Of a stretch of DNA of 64,000 nucleotides, positions 25,622-33,570 are shown one piece after another (positions within the stretch are counted from its first letter, which is position 1; every line of letters starts with the position of its first letter). A program made the translations under genes and the position numbers. Origin of the DNA: Candidatus Pelagibacter sp. RS39 (GTDB lineage Bacteria; Pseudomonadota; Alphaproteobacteria; Pelagibacterales; Pelagibacteraceae); assembly GCF_002101315.1 (NCBI RefSeq), contig NZ_CP020777.1, positions 186,001-250,000 of the forward strand, given 5' to 3'. The notes beneath the pieces are model-generated. The model was not told where the DNA came from, made no database searches, and saw nothing but the letters and a program-made list of their open reading frames with translations.

Positions 25622-25939
25622 ATGCTAATAGATTTTAAAGATGAAGATTTTGAAAACAAAATTAAAAGTGAAGACGTTTCGGTAATCCAGTTTAGTGCAG
25701 CTTGGTGTGGGCCTTGTAAGTCTTTAAAACCAATTATGGACAAGCTTGCTATTGAATATAAAGACAAGGCTGGTTTTTATTACGCTGATATAGAAGATGG
25801 TGGTATTAATACTGGAAGTGCTGCAGGAATAAGAGGTGTTCCAACAGTGATAATCTATAAAAAAGGTGTTGAGGTTGATAGAAAAGTTGGTGGCGTACCA
25901 GAAAGTCATATGAAAGAGTTTTTAGAAAAAAATATCTAA
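25622..25939 (+). CDS. trxA: Thioredoxin
   Basis: A 105-residue thioredoxin fold with active site WCGPCK (Cys29 and Cys32), the cis-Pro region GVPTVIIYKKG and a C-terminal helix. It is a soluble cytoplasmic disulfide reductant; no signal peptide is present. AAAGGA lies before the ATG as Shine-Dalgarno. It is convergent with folC, with a 4-nt overlap of the stop regions, as in other alphaproteobacteria where trxA sits near folC. Confidence 0.94.
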   Translation: MLIDFKDEDFENKIKSEDVSVIQFSAAWCGPCKSLKPIMDKLAIEYKDKAGFYYADIEDGGINTGSAAGIRGVPTVIIYKKGVEVDRKVGGVPESHMKEFLEKNI

Positions 25940-27201
25940 TTTAAGTTTAATATTTCGCCAGCTAAATACAAAGATCCTGTAATTATTATCATATCATTTT
26001 CTTTAAGTGTTAAGGACTTAATTGCTTTCTCAACATTGTCCTCGTATCTAGCATTAAAAACATTTTGAAATTTTTCTTTTAATTTTTTACCACTGATAGC
26101 GTTTTGCTGATTAGGGATATCAACAGTGGTTAGAGACGATATATCTTTAAAGTGGCTAATATATTCTTCATGATTTTTATTAGACATCATTCCTATAATA
26201 AAATGCTTATTACAATCTAAGGTTTGGAGATATTCATTTAAAACTCTAGCACCATCCTCATTATGACTTCCATCTAATAGCAATTTGTTATTTTTGATTA
26301 AATCTTTGATTTTTCCAGACTTTATTTCTTGTAATCTGCCAATATTTTCTATTTTGGTAATTCCTTTTTTTATATCATCATCTTTAATTTCTAAATTTAG
26401 TTGTCTAATCGTTGCTATTGCTGTTGAAATATTTTCTAACTGAAACTGTCCAAGAATATTTGGTAATGGGAGTTTTAAGCCACCAAATTTATCTTCATAA
26501 TAAAAAAAACCATTCTCTCCATTAGAATAACTATAATCTTCATTAAAAAACAATTTGTTAGATAAGTTTTTAGAAATTGATTTTTTGATACTTTCAGTTG
26601 TTTCAACTGAGTTTTGTTTAGATACAATTATATTAGAATTTAAAAGAGAGGATGTTTTTTCAAATACAATTTTTTCTATAGTTTGTTGACCCTTTGGTAA
26701 CCAATCGAGGTGATCTTTACTAATAGAGCATACAATACTTGCTAAATTATTTTTTAGTATATTGGTGGCGTCAAACCTATGAAACAAACCTGCCTCTATT
26801 AAATTAATATTATTGGGATATTGAGCAGCTTTATAGAAATAACAAGCAGATAAAGCCTCAAAAAAAGTTAAAGGATTTTGATCATTTATTTTTTCAACTT
26901 CTTCAAAAAGATCAATTAATTCATCATCACTAAGCATATTGTTATTAAAAACAAATCTCTCATTAATTTTTTGAATGTGAGGACTCGTATAAACATTGCA
27001 TTTTACTTTTGCTTCTTTGAGAATCGAAAAAATTGCATTAATGGTAGATTGCTTACCATTTGTCCCTACTACTGATATTGCTTTTATTTTTTCTTGAGGA
27101 TTACCTAATTTTTCACAAAGAATCTTTATACGATCTAAACTTAAATCTATTTCTTTAGGATGCAGCTTTTGTAAGTGACTGACTATCTTCTGAAGTTTCA
27201 T
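25936..27201 (-). CDS. folC: Dihydrofolate/folylpolyglutamate synthase
   Basis: A 421-residue Mur-ligase-type ATP enzyme that adds glutamate to dihydropteroate and folates. The P-loop is GTNGKQST, where the usual third glycine is Gln. SPHIQKINERF, EAGLFHRFDATN (usually EVGLGGRxDATN), KDHLDWL and the LDGSHNEDGA motif follow. The divergence is moderate, yet all landmark motifs are recognisable. The start overlaps the accD end by 47 nt, an unusually long overlap, and it closes the long minus-strand block that begins at rnd. Confidence 0.9.
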   Translation of the reverse strand: MKLQKIVSHLQKLHPKEIDLSLDRIKILCEKLGNPQEKIKAISVVGTNGKQSTINAIFSILKEAKVKCNVYTSPHIQKINERFVFNNNMLSDDELIDLFEEVEKINDQNPLTFFEALSACYFYKAAQYPNNINLIEAGLFHRFDATNILKNNLASIVCSISKDHLDWLPKGQQTIEKIVFEKTSSLLNSNIIVSKQNSVETTESIKKSISKNLSNKLFFNEDYSYSNGENGFFYYEDKFGGLKLPLPNILGQFQLENISTAIATIRQLNLEIKDDDIKKGITKIENIGRLQEIKSGKIKDLIKNNKLLLDGSHNEDGARVLNEYLQTLDCNKHFIIGMMSNKNHEEYISHFKDISSLTTVDIPNQQNAISGKKLKEKFQNVFNARYEDNVEKAIKSLTLKENDMIIITGSLYLAGEILNLN

Positions 27202-28087
27202 TTTCTTCAGTGCTTATAACAGGTTTCTTATTTAATAGAATTGAAATTAAAATTCCAATTTTTTCTTGAAGATCTTTTCTATCGAGAATTAAGTCCACAA
27301 ATCCAGTTTTCTGAACATAAGAGCTCTTTTGAAAATTTTCCGGCAAACTTTCTTTTACAGTTCCTTCTATAACTCGAGCCCCAGCAAAAGCAATTAAAGC
27401 GTGATCTGACTCTGCAATGTGTAAATCTCCCAACATCGCATAAGAGGCGGTAATTCCACCAGCAGTCGGATCAGTTAAACAAACCAGATAAGGAAGATTA
27501 TTTTTTTTTAGTTCGTTAATAGCCATTGTTGTTCTTGTCATTTGAGATAATGAAATCAAACTTTCCATCATTCTCATTCCTCCTCCAGAACTAAAACAAA
27601 TAAAAGGAGTTTTGTTTTCGATGGCATGCTGAATACCATATAGAAATGCCTCACCCTCTGCAGCTGCCATTGAGGCACCCAAAAATTCAAAATCAGATGC
27701 AACAGCAGTAACTTTAATATTATTAATAGAACCAGAAACAACCATCATGCCACAATCCAGTCCTGTTTTTTTTCTGGCACTTTTTAATCTATCTTTATAA
27801 GATTTAGAGTCTGTCCAATCTAGTGGATCATCTTTTGGAATTGGTGTTTTAAAAATTTCATAATTATTTTTTCCAAAAAAAATGTCAAATCGTTGTTTTG
27901 GATTTATTCTGTGGTGTTTATTGCAATCAGGACACACCCAAAGATTTTCCTCTAAATCTTTTTTTAAAATTGGTCCTTTACAGCAGCTAGTCCAATCGCT
28001 ATTTGCAATTTCTTCTTTAGTTGCTCTTTTATGAATAGCTGTTTTTATTTTTTCACCAGCTTTAATTATTTTTGTTATCCAATTCAT
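27155..28087 (-). CDS. accD: Acetyl-CoA carboxylase carboxyltransferase subunit beta
   Basis: A 310-residue subunit that with AccA transfers CO2 from carboxybiotin to acetyl-CoA. The N-terminal zinc-ribbon region reads WTSCCKGPI then VCPDC: the second Cys pair is CxxC, while the first is an adjacent CC instead of CxxC. The crotonase-fold core has FSSGGGMRMMES, LTDPTAGGITASYAMLGD and FAGARVIEGT. The last 15 residues are variable and overlap folC. It lies directly after trpA (4 nt overlap). accA is at 48794 on the other strand. Confidence 0.95.
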   Translation of the reverse strand: MNWITKIIKAGEKIKTAIHKRATKEEIANSDWTSCCKGPILKKDLEENLWVCPDCNKHHRINPKQRFDIFFGKNNYEIFKTPIPKDDPLDWTDSKSYKDRLKSARKKTGLDCGMMVVSGSINNIKVTAVASDFEFLGASMAAAEGEAFLYGIQHAIENKTPFICFSSGGGMRMMESLISLSQMTRTTMAINELKKNNLPYLVCLTDPTAGGITASYAMLGDLHIAESDHALIAFAGARVIEGTVKESLPENFQKSSYVQKTGFVDLILDRKDLQEKIGILISILLNKKPVISTEENETSEDSQSLTKAAS

Positions 28088-28884
28088 TTAATTTTTTTTT
28101 TTAATCTATTTACGACATTATAAACATTTGTGACCGGATTTTGTCTTTTTTTTATAGAATTAGTTATTTCTCTACAAATAGCACTTCCAACAACTAAACC
28201 ATCGGCTTTTTTGAGTGATTTTATAGTTTTTTCAGTGATACCAAAACCAATCACAACATTTTTTTTCGAGTTGACTTTTTTTATTTTATCATAGTTAGAC
28301 AATATTTCTTTAGAGGAAACTTTAAGCTTTCCTCCAGTAGTAGAAAGCATCGATATGAAATAAATCATTTCATGCGAGTCTTTAATTATTTTTTTTAACC
28401 TATTTTTAGTTGTAGTTGGTGATAGTAGTTGAATAAAAAATATTGATCTGTTTTTGCATTTACTTGCAAATTTCTTATTTTCAGGCCAAGGCAAATCTAC
28501 AACTATTAATCCATTAACTCCTGAAATTTTACATTTTCTTAAAAATTCGTTTTCACCATATTGAAAGATCATATTATAGTACCCCATCAATATAACTGGT
28601 TTATTTTTATCAAATTTTTTAAAATCTTTCACAATTTTAAAAATATCATTAATTTTAACTCCATTTTTGATTGCTCTATATGAGCTTGTTTGAATTTGAC
28701 TTCCATCAGCAACTGGAGTGTTGTGAGGCACGCCAATCTCCAATATATCAACTTTTTTAGAGATTGATTTTAATATTTCCAAGGATTGTTTTTTTGTACT
28801 ATCTCCAGCTACAGTATAAGTCAACAAAGCAGGTCTATTTTCACTTTTAGCTTTTTTAAATGCATGACTGATTGGATTAGACAT
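28084..28884 (-). CDS. trpA: Tryptophan synthase alpha chain, divergent
   Basis: A 266-residue TIM barrel that normally cleaves indole-3-glycerol phosphate. Glu49 (LEIGVP), Asp60 (VADG), Tyr175 and Thr183 (STTGG), and the phosphate-binding GFGI and VGSA motifs, are in canonical places, so lyase chemistry looks intact. However, the loop normally written FSDPLADG is HNTPVADG: Asp56, which contacts the beta chain Lys167 in the Salmonella enzyme, is Thr. The partner TrpB lacks that Lys. It overlaps trpB by 8 nt and accD by 4 nt. Confidence 0.85.
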   Translation of the reverse strand: MSNPISHAFKKAKSENRPALLTYTVAGDSTKKQSLEILKSISKKVDILEIGVPHNTPVADGSQIQTSSYRAIKNGVKINDIFKIVKDFKKFDKNKPVILMGYYNMIFQYGENEFLRKCKISGVNGLIVVDLPWPENKKFASKCKNRSIFFIQLLSPTTTKNRLKKIIKDSHEMIYFISMLSTTGGKLKVSSKEILSNYDKIKKVNSKKNVVIGFGITEKTIKSLKKADGLVVGSAICREITNSIKKRQNPVTNVYNVVNRLKKKIK

Positions 28885-30112
28885 ATTTTTTTCCTAATCT
28901 CTTCTCTATAATTCCTCGATCTTTGTAAGCATCTCCACAACTATTGACTACAACAATTGTATCTTTACTAAATCTTTTTGACTCAGCTATTGCAACTGAG
29001 AAAGCATGACTTGGTTCCAATGAAGGTCTTAATTTTTCAAATTTTGTTACCAGTTTGTAAGCGTTTAATGCTTCTTCATCACTTGCTGCAGTGTATCTTG
29101 CTCTTTTTGTGTCTTTAAGAAAACAATGAAGTGGGGAGATACCCGGGTAATCTAGTCCAGCAGAAATTGACTCTGTTTCTTCTATTTGACCATCAGTATT
29201 TTGATTTACATATTGAGCTGCACCATGAAGAATTCCTATTTTAGATCCATATGTTAGTGGTGCTGCATGTTTTTTACTTTTTGTTGGTCCACCAGCTTCT
29301 ACACCAATAAATTCACACTGTTTTTTGTCGTAATCCATAAACTCATTCCAAAAACCAAAACTAGAACTTCCTCCTCCAACACAATTATAAAGTTTGAGTT
29401 TCTTTGGAACTGATCCAAACTCATCAACTAATTGAGTTTTTAATTCTCTTGATATTTGACTTGTGCTCCATCCACAGATACGAACGAAAACAGCTGGGCC
29501 AACAGTGCTGCCAACACACATTGCAACTTTATCACAATTTGCAACCCAGTAACGCATGCACTCAGATACAGCATCTACGAGAGTTTGACTTCCAGAATAT
29601 ACAGGAATAACTTCCGCTCCATTTTTTTTCATTGCTCTTACATTGGGTTGTTGTCTTCGAATATCTTTCGCACCCATGAAAATCTTGCATTTTAAACCAA
29701 ATTTTTTGGCTGCCATACTTAACATTTTACCTGCATACCCAGCACCAGTGTCTCCACAAATAACTTTTTTTCCAGAACGCTTTGCAAGTAAACAATGGAC
29801 AGTTGCATTATAAATTTTATGTGCACCCCCATTTGCATCAGATACAACTTTAGACCAAATTTGAGCCCCCCCCACATGTTTTGTTAAATTTTCTAATTTG
29901 ATAAAACGAGTAGGACTGCCAACCCAATTTTTAAAATACTTATCTCTTTCATTTATAAACTTTTTATCTTTCTTGAGTTTATTAAAAAGAATTTCTAAAT
30001 CTTCGATCGGTTTTTTTAATGTTTCGGGGACAAAGTTCCCCCCAAATTTACCTCCCCAAAATCCCTGTTTATCACCTTGATCTATTACTGGAATTCGTTT
30101 TTTAAGTTTCAT
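28877..30112 (-). CDS. trpB: Tryptophan synthase beta chain-like PLP enzyme, divergent active site
   Basis: A 411-residue fold-type II PLP protein, clearly TrpB-derived: start GFWGGKFGGNFVPETL, PLP lysine Lys99 in GGAHKIYN, GGGS phosphate loop, and DGQIEETESISAGLDYP. Key positions differ from canonical TrpB: catalytic Glu109 is Asp121 (DTGAGYAG for ETGAGQHG), Lys167 is Val179 (TLVDA for TLKDA), Ser377 is Cys392, GPxPxP is GPAVFV, KREDLN is KVVSDAN, and GSNAIG is GSSSFG. It could still make tryptophan or have shifted substrates. It sits between trpF (4 nt overlap) and trpA (8 nt overlap). Confidence 0.8.
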   Translation of the reverse strand: MKLKKRIPVIDQGDKQGFWGGKFGGNFVPETLKKPIEDLEILFNKLKKDKKFINERDKYFKNWVGSPTRFIKLENLTKHVGGAQIWSKVVSDANGGAHKIYNATVHCLLAKRSGKKVICGDTGAGYAGKMLSMAAKKFGLKCKIFMGAKDIRRQQPNVRAMKKNGAEVIPVYSGSQTLVDAVSECMRYWVANCDKVAMCVGSTVGPAVFVRICGWSTSQISRELKTQLVDEFGSVPKKLKLYNCVGGGSSSFGFWNEFMDYDKKQCEFIGVEAGGPTKSKKHAAPLTYGSKIGILHGAAQYVNQNTDGQIEETESISAGLDYPGISPLHCFLKDTKRARYTAASDEEALNAYKLVTKFEKLRPSLEPSHAFSVAIAESKRFSKDTIVVVNSCGDAYKDRGIIEKRLGKKYV

Positions 30113-30726
30113 GTATTTGCAAATAATTTTAACAATCTATCAATTTTATTTATATCTTTTTTTCCCTCATTATTTTCAATCGATCCAGATAAATCAATTA
30201 TGAAGTCTTTATTTTTAAAATTAGGAATATCATCTATTTGAATATTTCCTGCAATCATTTTATTTATCGTACTAGGTACCTGTTCTAATAGCTTATGATC
30301 AAAGCTCTCAGACTTATGGTAACCCTTCGAGTCAAAAAGAATTATATCTGAGATTTTTAAATAATCTTTATATCTTTCCACGTCCTCCTTATTTGAAATT
30401 GTAAGGGCTGAAATTATCTTAATTTTGTACTTTTCCTTAATTTCAAAAGTTCTCAAAGGGTCAACATCATAAAGCTGGTAATAATCAAAATTAAGATCTT
30501 TAATTTTTTCTAATAATTGGTTTGTTGGACTCACAAGCACTGAAACAAAATTAGTTTGTTTTCTGTTAACATTAACCAAATTTTTTAGATTTTCATATGT
30601 AACATACCTTTTGCTGTTTTCATAATTTGTGATGAAACCGATAAATTTTGGCGGATATGGATGATTTAAAATATAATTCAAAGTTTCGGGATCTGAGATC
30701 CCACAAATTTTTAAACCTTTGATCAT
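30109..30726 (-). CDS. trpF: Phosphoribosylanthranilate isomerase, divergent
   Basis: A 205-residue TIM barrel. The catalytic set is retained: Cys8 (KICGI), Arg40 (SKRYV) and Asp132 (LFDSK). Several family motifs are altered: QLHG is QLYD, the GGTG loop after the Asp is absent (SKGYHKSESFD), AGGL is AGNI and SSGVE is LSGSIE. The enzyme normally isomerises PRA to CdRP in tryptophan synthesis. It overlaps pyrF and trpB by 4 nt each, keeping the alphaproteobacterial trpF-trpB-trpA-accD order. Divergence parallels that of the two neighbours. Confidence 0.78.
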   Translation of the reverse strand: MIKGLKICGISDPETLNYILNHPYPPKFIGFITNYENSKRYVTYENLKNLVNVNRKQTNFVSVLVSPTNQLLEKIKDLNFDYYQLYDVDPLRTFEIKEKYKIKIISALTISNKEDVERYKDYLKISDIILFDSKGYHKSESFDHKLLEQVPSTINKMIAGNIQIDDIPNFKNKDFIIDLSGSIENNEGKKDINKIDRLLKLFANT

Positions 30727-31400
30727 TGACTTAAATGATCAATTAATGTTTGGATATTTTTTCTTATGTTGCCTTTTGTTATTGGCCTTCCTATCACAAG
30801 CCAATCACTACCATTCTCATAAGCTTGTCTTGGAGTAACAACTCTTTTTTGATCATTTGTTTTAGTATTAAATCTTATTCCTGGGGTAATTATTTCTTTT
30901 TTGAAGAATTTTTTAACAATTTTAACTTCTCGTGCACTACACACAATAGCATCTAAGTTAGCTTTTTTTGCTAATTTAGCTTGATGTGCTACTAGTTGAT
31001 TGATATTTTTACTGTAACCAATCTCTTTTAAAGATTTATTATTTAAAGAAGTAAGTGTTGTGACACCTATTAATTTTATTTTTCCAGATACTTTTTTACT
31101 AGCTTTTAAAGCCTCTAAGCCAGAACTTATATGTATAGTCAGGTAATTAACATTCAAATCTTTTATTGCTTTAATAGTCGATACACAAGTATTTGGAATA
31201 TCATGAATTTTAATATCAGCAAATATTATCTTTTTTTTAATTTTAGATAAGAAAACTCTTCCATATTTTGAGTTTAAAAATTCTAAACCAAATTTATATC
31301 CAATATTTAATTTTCTACTTTGTGTTTCTTTTATAATTTTTTTAATTTTTAAAATATTAGTACTATCACAAGCAACAAATATTTTATTTTTTTTCATCAT
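30723..31400 (-). CDS. pyrF: Orotidine 5'-phosphate decarboxylase
   Basis: A 225-residue barrel of the last UMP step. The catalytic DIKIHDIPNT motif holds the Asp-Lys-Asp set, VACDS opens strand 1, and TPGIRF and the phosphate-binding SDWLVIGRPIT end the barrel. It overlaps ihfB by 17 nt upstream and trpF by 4 nt downstream; the ihfB-pyrF-trpF order is common in alphaproteobacteria. Confidence 0.95.
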   Translation of the reverse strand: MMKKNKIFVACDSTNILKIKKIIKETQSRKLNIGYKFGLEFLNSKYGRVFLSKIKKKIIFADIKIHDIPNTCVSTIKAIKDLNVNYLTIHISSGLEALKASKKVSGKIKLIGVTTLTSLNNKSLKEIGYSKNINQLVAHQAKLAKKANLDAIVCSAREVKIVKKFFKKEIITPGIRFNTKTNDQKRVVTPRQAYENGSDWLVIGRPITKGNIRKNIQTLIDHLSQ

Positions 31401-31677
31401 TTAAAATTTTAAACAAATCTTTTGACATTTTGAAGTGAATTGTTTTTTTTTCAGGCGTATGAATTTTTTTATTTGTTTTGGGGTTTCTTGATATTCTAGC
31501 TTTTTGAATTTTAGTTGAAAAAACTCCAAATCCTCTCAATTCAACTCTTTCTGTACGTTTAAGTGAATTTTTTATTTCTTTTAGAATGATATTTAAGAAT
31601 TTCTCTAAATCTTTTTTTAAAAAATTAGGATAGTTTTTTGATAATTGTTTTAAAAGCTTTGATTTTACAATCGCCAA
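31384..31677 (-). CDS. ihfB: Integration host factor subunit beta
   Basis: A 97-residue DNA-bending protein of the HU/IHF family. The arm signature RVELRGFGVFSTK and the intercalating proline arm SRNPKTNKKIHTPEKK are clear, with a basic helical N-terminus. It is assigned as IHF beta rather than HU because of its position directly after rpsA (2 nt). Its partner IhfA is not in the window. Confidence 0.9.
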   Translation of the reverse strand: MAIVKSKLLKQLSKNYPNFLKKDLEKFLNIILKEIKNSLKRTERVELRGFGVFSTKIQKARISRNPKTNKKIHTPEKKTIHFKMSKDLFKILNDEKK

Positions 31678-31679
31678 TT

Positions 31680-33401
31680 TTATTTTTTATTTTTTTTGTT
31701 TAGATCCTCAGATAGAGTTGAAAATGGAAGGTTCTTTCCAGACCCTTCTGATCCATATTTTTCCAAAGCCTCTTTTTTTTGTAATTCCTCTAATAACTTT
31801 ATACTTAAAGTTACTTTTCTTTTATTAAAATCTATTTCAGAAACTGCACAGTCGATTCTTTCTCCACCGGTAAATCTAGAGGTCCTAGCATCCGCAGGGT
31901 TTATTGCAATCTGATTTTTTTTAATTATAAAATCCATCTCACACTCCTCTGGTCTTACAATTAGTCCTTTATTATCTGTGGAAACAATTTTAACAGTTAT
32001 TATATCATTTACCTTAATGTCTTTAAACCAGTCAAATGGGTCTGGTTGAGTTTGTTTTAAACCAACTCTTATTTTTTGATCACTAGTCTTTATCTCTAAA
32101 ACTTTTACTTTAATTTTATCACCTTTATTAAATTTTTTTAATTCCTCCTCACCATTTTCTAGATAAGTCAAATCATTACAGTGTAAAAAAGCATCAATAT
32201 CTGAATTTTCTACATTAACAAATAAAGAGTATTCGTTTTTATTCACAACTTCTCCATCTACTTCAGTTCCAACAGGATACTTTTTCTCAAAAGCTTCAAA
32301 AGGGTTTTCCTTGGTCAGCTTGTGAGAAATTGCAACACGTCTTTTTGTTTTATCAATTTCAGTTATTACACAGTCAATTTCATCACCAACATTAAACATT
32401 TTTTTCACAGAAATGTTTTTTTTGATCCAACTAATTTCACTAGAGTGTAATAGCGTTGTTAATCCCGGCTCTAATTCACAAAACGCTCCAAAGTCCATAA
32501 TCTTAACTACTTTTGCCTTATAGATTTTATTTAACTCATAGTTTTCAATATGTTCGAATGGGTCGGGTGATAACTGTTTGATGGAACAACCAACCTGTAA
32601 TTTCTCTTTATCAACACTAATAACTTTCAAATTATGTTTTTCACCAATATTAAATATTTCATCAGGATGACTAACTCGACTATATGAAATTTCTTGAAGA
32701 TGGACTAGAACATCTAGTTCATTGTTTACATTAAAAAAACATCCAAAAGAACTATAACCTTTTACTTCTGCATCTTTTATAATGTCACCTACTTTATACT
32801 TTTCAATAATTTTTGCTTTATCTTCTTTTTTAAATGTTGATATTATTTCTCTTCTTGAAACACATGCATTTCCTCTAATTTTATCTAATTTTATTAATGC
32901 AAATTTTTGTGGTTCGTTCATAAGATGATCTATATTCTTAAGAGGTTTATCACTAATTTGCGACCCTGGTAAAAACATGAGGGAACCTGTGTCCAAATGT
33001 TCTACAATACATCCACCTTTACACTTTGATGTAATTTTACCCATGATGGGCTCTTTTTTCTCATATGCCTCAACAAGTTTGTCCCAACCTTTGATTTTTT
33101 GAGCTTTACTTGCTGATACTACAACATCACCATTCTTATCTTCTATTTTTTCTAAAAGTACTGAAATTGTTTGACCTATTGCAATATTTTTTGCAAGGCC
33201 CATGCTCTTAAGTTCATTAATATCAAGAACTGGTTCGCTCTTTAACCCTTCTATAAATAAAAAAACAAATTTCTCAGTTATTTTATTTATTTTACCTTCG
33301 ATGATTTTTCCTTCCTCAATAGTATTTTTTGTAAATTGATTGTTAAGTAATTTTTCAAATTCTTTAGAAGCTGGGTTTGAAAGGTCTTTGTATATTTCCA
33401 T
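31680..33401 (-). CDS. rpsA: 30S ribosomal protein S1
   Basis: A 573-residue protein of six S1-type OB repeats, from about residue 30 to 540. Each carries the pattern G-xx-F-x-x-V-x-x-x-G-x-x-H (for example GKITSKCKGGCIVEHLDT and YKAKVVKIMDFGAFCELEPG). It docks on the 30S subunit and recruits mRNA, important where Shine-Dalgarno sites are weak as here. The first gene of the S1-ihfB run, it has a 169-bp upstream gap without a coding sequence; cmk, often found there, is missing. Confidence 0.97.
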   Translation of the reverse strand: MEIYKDLSNPASKEFEKLLNNQFTKNTIEEGKIIEGKINKITEKFVFLFIEGLKSEPVLDINELKSMGLAKNIAIGQTISVLLEKIEDKNGDVVVSASKAQKIKGWDKLVEAYEKKEPIMGKITSKCKGGCIVEHLDTGSLMFLPGSQISDKPLKNIDHLMNEPQKFALIKLDKIRGNACVSRREIISTFKKEDKAKIIEKYKVGDIIKDAEVKGYSSFGCFFNVNNELDVLVHLQEISYSRVSHPDEIFNIGEKHNLKVISVDKEKLQVGCSIKQLSPDPFEHIENYELNKIYKAKVVKIMDFGAFCELEPGLTTLLHSSEISWIKKNISVKKMFNVGDEIDCVITEIDKTKRRVAISHKLTKENPFEAFEKKYPVGTEVDGEVVNKNEYSLFVNVENSDIDAFLHCNDLTYLENGEEELKKFNKGDKIKVKVLEIKTSDQKIRVGLKQTQPDPFDWFKDIKVNDIITVKIVSTDNKGLIVRPEECEMDFIIKKNQIAINPADARTSRFTGGERIDCAVSEIDFNKRKVTLSIKLLEELQKKEALEKYGSEGSGKNLPFSTLSEDLNKKNKK

Positions 33402-33570
33402 TTATAAATTTGTTTATTGTATCCTTAATGTTAATTTTTTAAAAAACTCCGAATATTTAGATAAAATAATGGTTTTAATCAAGAATGAAATTTAGCAAAA
33501 TCATTGAAAAATATTATATTTTACAAAAATATTTTTAATTTTTCTGATTATTTCAACTTTAAAGAAAAAA

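Noticed and set aside
33402-33570. Possible remnant of cmk
   Set aside because: No frame shows the kinase P-loop or other residues of cytidylate kinase.
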